From Rhodosorus marinus (Eukaryota; Rhodophyta; Stylonematophyceae; Stylonematales; Stylonemataceae), in assembly GCA_029953675.1 (NCBI GenBank), contig JAMWBK010000002.1:496001-560000 (forward strand): DNA of 64,000 bases. The letters run 5' to 3'. Made by a program: the position numbers and the translations under genes. Position 1 is the first letter of the stretch. Every line of letters begins with the position of its first letter. Below the pieces are notes generated by a model. The model was given only the letters and a program-made list of their open reading frames with translations, did no database searches and was not told where the DNA came from. Shown here in pieces: positions 60,906-64,000 of this stretch.

Positions 60906-61203
60906 TACTCGGAATCATATATGACGAATAAAGGGAAAGTTTTGTAAATATATGGAAATGAACTCTACTTTTTCACTGACCCCCTACCCTACTTGTCGAT
61001 TCAATCCCTTTTGAAAACTGTGGATTGAAAATTGTGTATTAGGGTTTATTCGAGAGTTGGGAGGTTTTGAGGTGGTCAGGTGAGGGAAAAGTTTGGGGAT
61101 AGGTGGAGAGGAGGGTGGTTTTTGGGGAGGTCCAAGGAGCGAGTGGAGGTGTTGAACTGGTTTAATGGTTGTTTTTAGGTTATAGATTTCTAGATTGGAG
61201 GTG
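60906..61203 (+). promoter_or_regulatory. G-rich, C-poor leader of the alpha/beta hydrolase gene
   Basis: From about 61020 to 61200 the sense strand is dominated by G and T with very few C (for example GGTGAGGGAAAAGTTTGGGG near 61080). This mirrors the skew seen before other genes. Promoter and 5' UTR content is inferred. Confidence 0.35.
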
Positions 61204-62743
61204 ATGGGGGGATTTTCTAAGACGATTGAGAAGAATCGTGGGAAGAGAGGGGTTAGGAGGGTACTGGGAGATGAGGTAGGGAAGTATTTCAAGCCGAGGA
61301 GGTTTGAACCTGCTTGGTGGGCTTGGAATGCGCATATACAAACGCTTGCGTCGTATTTTATCCCTACCAGAGCGCATGCACGGGAGAGGAGGGTGCGGTT
61401 GAATACTCCTGACGGGGATTTTATCGATGTGGATGTTGTGGATGGAACAACCAAGGGGGACACGGCGGTGCTTGTCTGTCACGGTCTGGAATCGAGCGCT
61501 GCTAGCTCTCTTCCTAGGAGACTGGCGGCAAAATTCAGCCGTTCTGGGTGGACCGTCTACAGCATCAATCTGCGAGGCTGCTCAGGTGTTGTTAATAGAC
61601 ACGTACGCGCACTACATCTTGGCTTTACAGACGATCTTCGGCTGCTGGTGGAACATGCAAAGCTGAGTGGAGCGAAGAGAATCTACATCGCTGGATACAG
61701 CCTGGGAGGCAATATTACTCTCAAGCTACTAGGAGAACTACAGGAAAAGGCGATTGAGCTGGGGGTCCATGGAGGGGTAGCTTTCTCAGTTCCTTTCGGT
61801 GCTTACGAAAGTGCTCGCAAGCTCCATAGCAGGTAAGCTTGAGGAGAACCACACAGAACAACTAGTACTTGTTCGATTTTATTAAATGGTTGTGCATATC
61901 GCACACAGCTCTGGCAGCTGGATCTACATGAATGCATTCCTTCTCGCCCTCAAGAAGAAGGTAGCTTTGGTCTACTCCAAGCTCACTCCGCAATTCAAGG
62001 AGAAGGGATTGAACTTGCTGAGCCTCCTGACGGCAACAACCATCATCGAATTCGACGAGCAATACACTTGCAAATGTGAGTTACTACTAGATGTTCATTT
62101 CGTTATCAGAACATGGAAACCTTTGCTAGAGTCACCAACAGGCGATTGAGCACTGGGCTTCGTCGGAGTTGACTTTTCTTTGGCAGCCCCCCACTGTAGA
62201 GCGTCTAGCTGACGTCGTTTCGCGGTTGCTCCTTTTCTCTGCCATCCCTCTGGGACATCACATATGGCTAACATCCACGTTCGCTTCAACAGTGTTCAAT
62301 TTTGATGGCGCCAAGGATTATTATATGAAGGCAGACTCCAAGCAATACCTCTCAAAGGTCAAGGTTCCCGTTCTTGTCATCAACGCACGTGATGATCCTA
62401 TTGTTGAAGAGCGGACTTTGCCAACAGCGAAGGACCTTGGCGATGCTCCAATTTTGTTGGTAACGTGGAATCAGACCCAAGAGTCCTACGCAATGCTTTT
62501 CCGGCTTTCGTTAACGGGTTGTTCTTCTTTCTCCACTGTGTGCTTTTACTGCAGCACTATACGGATACCGGAGGCCATTGTGGGTTTGTAGATGCCAGAT
62601 TCGGTTCGTCGTATATCATACACGAGGCTTGTCGCTTTATTGCACGAATTGACTCCCTGGCTGATGAGGTAGTGTCTTCGTCTGCAATTCCATCCGTTGT
62701 CATTGCGTCGAAAAGTCCAGACCACAGCTCCAGGAACCAATGA
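61204..62743 (+). CDS. YheT/EMB8-type alpha/beta hydrolase
   Basis: Four exons: 61204-61832, 61909-62075, 62293-62459 and 62555-62743, giving 383 aa. Landmarks: FEPAWWAWNAHIQTLASYF (family N-terminal motif), RRVRLNTPDGDFIDVDV, VLVCHGLESSA (oxyanion region), YSINLRGCSG, the nucleophile elbow IAGYSLGGN with Ser, TTIIEFDEQYTC then FNFDGAKDYYMKAD across intron 2, VKVPVLVINARDDPIV with the Asp, and HCGFVDARF with the His. So the Ser-Asp-His triad is present. Relatives include bacterial YheT and plant EMB8 and act on esters or lipids that are poorly defined. An in-frame TTG lies upstream; the first ATG is at 61204. Intron 2 is 217 nt, longer than most here. Confidence 0.92.
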
Positions 62744-62998
62744 GCAAATCTTGAGTGAGTTCGATTAATGCTTCTGCTACCCCAACTGGCATTGGGAATT
62801 ACGATGGATCCTCTTGGGCAGGAGTTAAAGACCTGATCTTAGGATGTACTTCTCTAGGCACCGCTCGTGCTTCTCGAGCGCTAAGTTATACCAAAAAAGG
62901 GAAAACTACCGGGAATTGTATTTTCCGAATGAAACCCGAAGAGGTTTTGGTTCTCCACAGTTCCGATGAAGTTCTTTTGTCTCGAGCTCCTCCGAATC

Positions 62999-63614
62999 TT
63001 AGACCTCATCATTGAAGCCTTCTAGGTTTCTTGCAATTTCGATCACGTAGAACTGCCCTCGAGGTACAAGCGTGGTATTCGTTTCCTCATATTTGCCGCG
63101 GCTGTCTACTCTCAGCAGCGTACCAAAGTTGTAGTCATCCTCCCTGTAACAGGAACCAGCCGTTCAACTTTAGCGCGATTCCAACAAGGGTCCGGAGTGG
63201 GCGCCTGCGGAAATCTCTCGCATTGTCTAATGGCTTACACATATCTCTTGACAAAGCCGTCTAAAAACGCCCTCCACTTCGCTTTCCCTTCTTTAGACTT
63301 CATTTGCTCTTCGTCGATGACGCCAACTGTGAGGTCGGGGAAAGCCGCTCGGAAAGCCGCGTACAACTCGGCGTCAGCGCTGGTTCGCGAAGAGACCCGC
63401 CAAAGCGTAACATCAGGAAAGATTAGAGGATCTCAAGCTGTTAGGTATTCGAAAAACAATGTCGCGAGCCCATTCGAAACCAGTCCCACCTTGTCACCCT
63501 CATTTTCTTCACTTCCGGGAGACCTGTCAACAGCTCCCAGTGACGGTCAGCGAAACCGATGGCTGCGGTCGCCCAGCTCATCTCAAGCCCCTCAGCGTTC
63601 TCGTAGTTCTCCAT
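62999..63614 (-). CDS. PBDC1: PBDC1 family protein (DUF757)
   Basis: Three exons on the minus strand: 63614-63490, 63379-63239 and 63143-62999, giving 136 aa. The joined protein matches PBDC1 through its length: EMSWATAAIGFADRHWELL, KMRVTSADAELYAAFRAAFP across intron 1, VGVIDEEQMKSKEGKAKWRAF, the FVKRYVEDDYNFGTLLRVD junction across intron 2, and PRGQFYVIEIARNLEGFN at the end. The yeast homologue (Ypl225w) helps newly made eEF1A to fold, so a cytosolic chaperone role is expected. The ATG at 63614 fits the family start; the frame is open further upstream but looks non-coding there. Confidence 0.92.
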
Positions 63615-64000
63615 ATCGGCCAACGTTTTGCGTTTCCTCTGATTGTCGCGCCTGTGCCTCTTCCCATTCTTAGGAAGCAAGCGTCGCAGAGAATAACGCC
63701 TTTCCCGTCCGTTCGCCAAAAAATGCGAATCCCTAGCACCCAACGAAGTAATTGCTTCCGTTGGGTGCAAGCACTGAGCGAAGCGGCTCTAGGGTGCTGC
63801 TTTTTCTTTGCGAGTTATGATGGGAGGAGTGATGCTTGTGAGGGCTCGCTGGCAAACCCTTATGGACTGATTTGGTTGAAACTGGGAAAGCCTTTGCTGA
63901 ACCGGAGACAGTTTCTTGGGAGTGTTCCTGTTCACCACTTGGCTTTTGTTGGACGTACGCGCTTGTCTATGCGTTGCCTCACTTAGAGGAGGAATTTGTA
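63615..64000. other. Upstream of PBDC1, right edge of window
   Basis: The minus strand here would be the PBDC1 leader. The plus-strand frame across 63459-63986 is partly a shadow of PBDC1 and is not supported as a gene. The right edge may hold the start of another gene that cannot be judged. Confidence 0.35.

Noticed and set aside
63459-63986. Plus-strand frame of 175 codons
   Set aside because: Its first part is antisense to the PBDC1 first exon, and the rest has no family match or splice support.

Overview
The window is nuclear DNA of a photosynthetic eukaryote, most likely a unicellular alga; I cannot fix the lineage (red algal is a guess). Reasons: almost every gene is split by short GT-AG introns (mostly 75-140 nt), several proteins carry N-terminal targeting-like extensions, and some families are tied to plastids (DUF1995, SDR39U1/GIANT CHLOROPLAST 1-like) or to eukaryotic organelles and splicing (OXA1, PPR, SF1/BBP, dynamin, PBDC1). 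I rebuilt exon chains by joining reading frames at splice sites and checking phase and family alignment. Only the outer span fits in start/end, so exon coordinates are in the evidence text.

Layout. 0-27.5 kb is a gene-dense left arm: an acidic unknown protein running off the left edge (-), FemAB/GNAT-like acyltransferase (+), OXA1-like insertase (-), DUF1995 protein (+), SDR39U1-like epimerase (+), a PPR protein (-), squalene epoxidase (+), KDPG/KHG-type aldolase (+), UAA-family (PAPST-like) transporter (-), isopentenyl-diphosphate isomerase (-) and splicing factor 1 (-). Three neighbouring + strand genes each have a private array of degenerate tandem repeats ending about 150-190 bp before the ATG.

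27.5-50.5 kb is a transposon-rich block. It holds an old RLE-type non-LTR element (+), one R2R3-MYB gene (-), a broken Ty1/Copia element (+) with a second RLE-type non-LTR element inserted in its RT gene in the opposite orientation, a third degraded copy (-), faint traces of other LINEs, a 19-bp perfect hairpin, and AT-rich stretches with no convincing gene.

50.7-64 kb is a second gene-dense arm: rubrerythrin-like protein (-), pyrimidine reductase of riboflavin synthesis (-) sharing a 152-bp promoter gap with a two-domain rhodanese/sulfurtransferase (+), a Dnm1/DRP3-type dynamin (+), a small unknown ORF (+), a YheT/EMB8-type alpha/beta hydrolase (+) and PBDC1 (-).

The genes do not form one pathway. 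Isoprenoid/sterol (IDI, squalene epoxidase), organelle biogenesis (OXA1, PPR, dynamin, DUF1995, SDR39U1-like) and RNA processing (SF1) are represented, but linkage looks incidental. A recurring feature is a G-rich, C-poor sense strand just upstream of many start codons.
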